A DNA stretch of 23,909 bases from CAIWHR01 sp035541655. Its GTDB lineage: Bacteria > Pseudomonadota > Gammaproteobacteria > Burkholderiales > Casimicrobiaceae. Every line of letters begins with the position of its first letter. Position 1 is the stretch's first letter. Below, in pieces: positions 23,259-23,909 of this stretch. The notes beneath the pieces were generated by a model. That model searched no databases. It was not told the origin of the DNA and saw only the letters and a program-made list of their open reading frames with translations. Location: NCBI GenBank assembly GCA_035541655.1, contig DATKMY010000029.1, positions 1 through 23,909 on the forward strand. The letters are read 5' to 3'. The translations under genes and the position numbers were made by a program.

Positions 23259-23909
23259 ATGAAACGCTGGATTGCTTCTTCGCTGTTCGCCCTGACTCTC
23301 GCTTCACCGGCGGCGTTCGCCGAATTCCATCTGTTCCAGATCGAGCAGATTTTCTCGAACGCGGACGGTTCGGTGCAGTTTGTCGTGATGCACGAGTTCA
23401 CCGGCTCGAACGGCGAGAATCTCTGGGCCAACAACCCCTTCGTCAGCATGCACGCGGGGTCGCCCAACAAGAACTTCATCTTCCCGAACAATCTCCCCGG
23501 CTCGGCCACCGCCGGGAAGCGTGTGCTGATCGCGACGCAGGGATTCGCGGCGCTCGGGATCGTCACCCCCGATTTCGTGGTCCCCAACGGCTTCCTGCCG
23601 ACCGCCGGCGGCACCCTCAGCTACGCCGGCGTCGACTCCGTCACCTTCGGCCCGCTCCCCACCGACGGCGTCACCGCGATCAATCGCAACGCCCAGTCGA
23701 TTCCCAATCTCGCCACCAACTTCGCCGGCCAGAGCGCCTCGGTCACCCCCGCCGCCCCACCCGCCAATATCACCCCCCTCGCCGGCGCCTACTACGACCC
23801 CGCCGAGTCGGGCTCCGGCTTCACCCTCGATTACCAGAACGGCACCCTCGTCGTCGCCTCCTACTCCTTCCTCCCCTCCGGCGCCGCGCAGTGGTATCTC
23901 TCCTCCGGC
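23259..23909 (+). CDS. Exported protein with possible lamin-tail-like domain (3' end beyond window)
   Basis: The first 217 residues of a secreted protein of unknown function, open at the window edge. GGAGG sits five bases before the ATG. A clear signal peptide (MKRWIASSLFALTLASPAAFA) is predicted to be cut before Glu22. Residues about 23-160 contain EFHLFQIEQIFSNADGSVQF, KRVLIATQGFAALG and LPTDGVTAINRN, which recall bacterial lamin-tail-like beta domains (from memory, not certain). Residues 176-217 look like the PAESGxG-type repeat seen in many exported beta- and gammaproteobacterial proteins (GAYYDPAESGSGFTLDYQNG... QWYLSSG). Codon use becomes strikingly C-ending (ACC, GCC, CCC, TCC) toward the 3' end, unlike the GCG/TCG-rich neighbours. 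It is divergent from metX-metW. Confidence 0.85.
   Translation, partial: MKRWIASSLFALTLASPAAFAEFHLFQIEQIFSNADGSVQFVVMHEFTGSNGENLWANNPFVSMHAGSPNKNFIFPNNLPGSATAGKRVLIATQGFAALGIVTPDFVVPNGFLPTAGGTLSYAGVDSVTFGPLPTDGVTAINRNAQSIPNLATNFAGQSASVTPAAPPANITPLAGAYYDPAESGSGFTLDYQNGTLVVASYSFLPSGAAQWYLSSG

Overview
The window is GC-rich (about two thirds G+C by eye) and almost fully coding. It looks like chromosomal core sequence of a betaproteobacterium, probably Burkholderiales-like. Pointers are gatCAB divergent from mreBCD-mrdA-rodA, metX/metW beside ampG, and the separate pyrE, xthA and yheS-type genes. The call rests on gene content and order only; there is no rRNA or other phylogenetic marker here.

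Layout. (1) 37-5663, minus strand: the complete rod-shape/elongasome operon mreB-mreC-mreD-mrdA-rodA, packed with TGATG overlaps. (2) 5664-5907: a divergent promoter region with nested inverted repeats. (3) 5908-9180, plus: gatC-gatA-gatB, the tRNA-dependent amidotransferase. (4) 9259-12649, minus: a six-helix membrane diguanylate cyclase and an exported S9-type peptidase starting at GTG. (5) 12732-14396, minus: the ABC-F translation factor ettA. (6) 14547-16010, minus: pyrE and an exported DUF4124/coiled-coil protein, ending in a strong hairpin. (7) 16054-18807, plus: exonuclease III and a second ABC-F protein (YheS type), both apparently starting at TTG. (8) 18910-22940, minus: a methionine/cell-wall cluster of a fused metX-metW gene, ampG, and a SAM-dependent methyltransferase overlapping ampG by ATGA. 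(9) 23259-23909, plus: the 5' part of an exported protein, cut by the window end.

The most notable region is 22940-23136. Upstream of metX-metW lies a close match to the SAM-II (metA-type) riboswitch: the P1 stem, the GATTT loop, the AAAATGnnGCTAAA core and a 5-bp pseudoknot are all visible. It carries an extra hairpin in the loop after P1. A good intrinsic terminator with a six-T tract lies between the aptamer and the start codon, and a plausible promoter sits just upstream of P1. This suggests that SAM feeds back on transcription of the first committed step of methionine synthesis. The controlled gene is itself unusual: MetX (homoserine O-acyltransferase) and MetW (its methyltransferase-fold partner), normally two adjacent genes, form one continuous 624-residue frame.

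The cell-wall theme recurs at both ends: elongasome synthesis (PBP2/RodA/Mre) and muropeptide recycling (AmpG). I saw no tRNA, rRNA, CRISPR array, insertion sequence, integrase or toxin-antitoxin pair.
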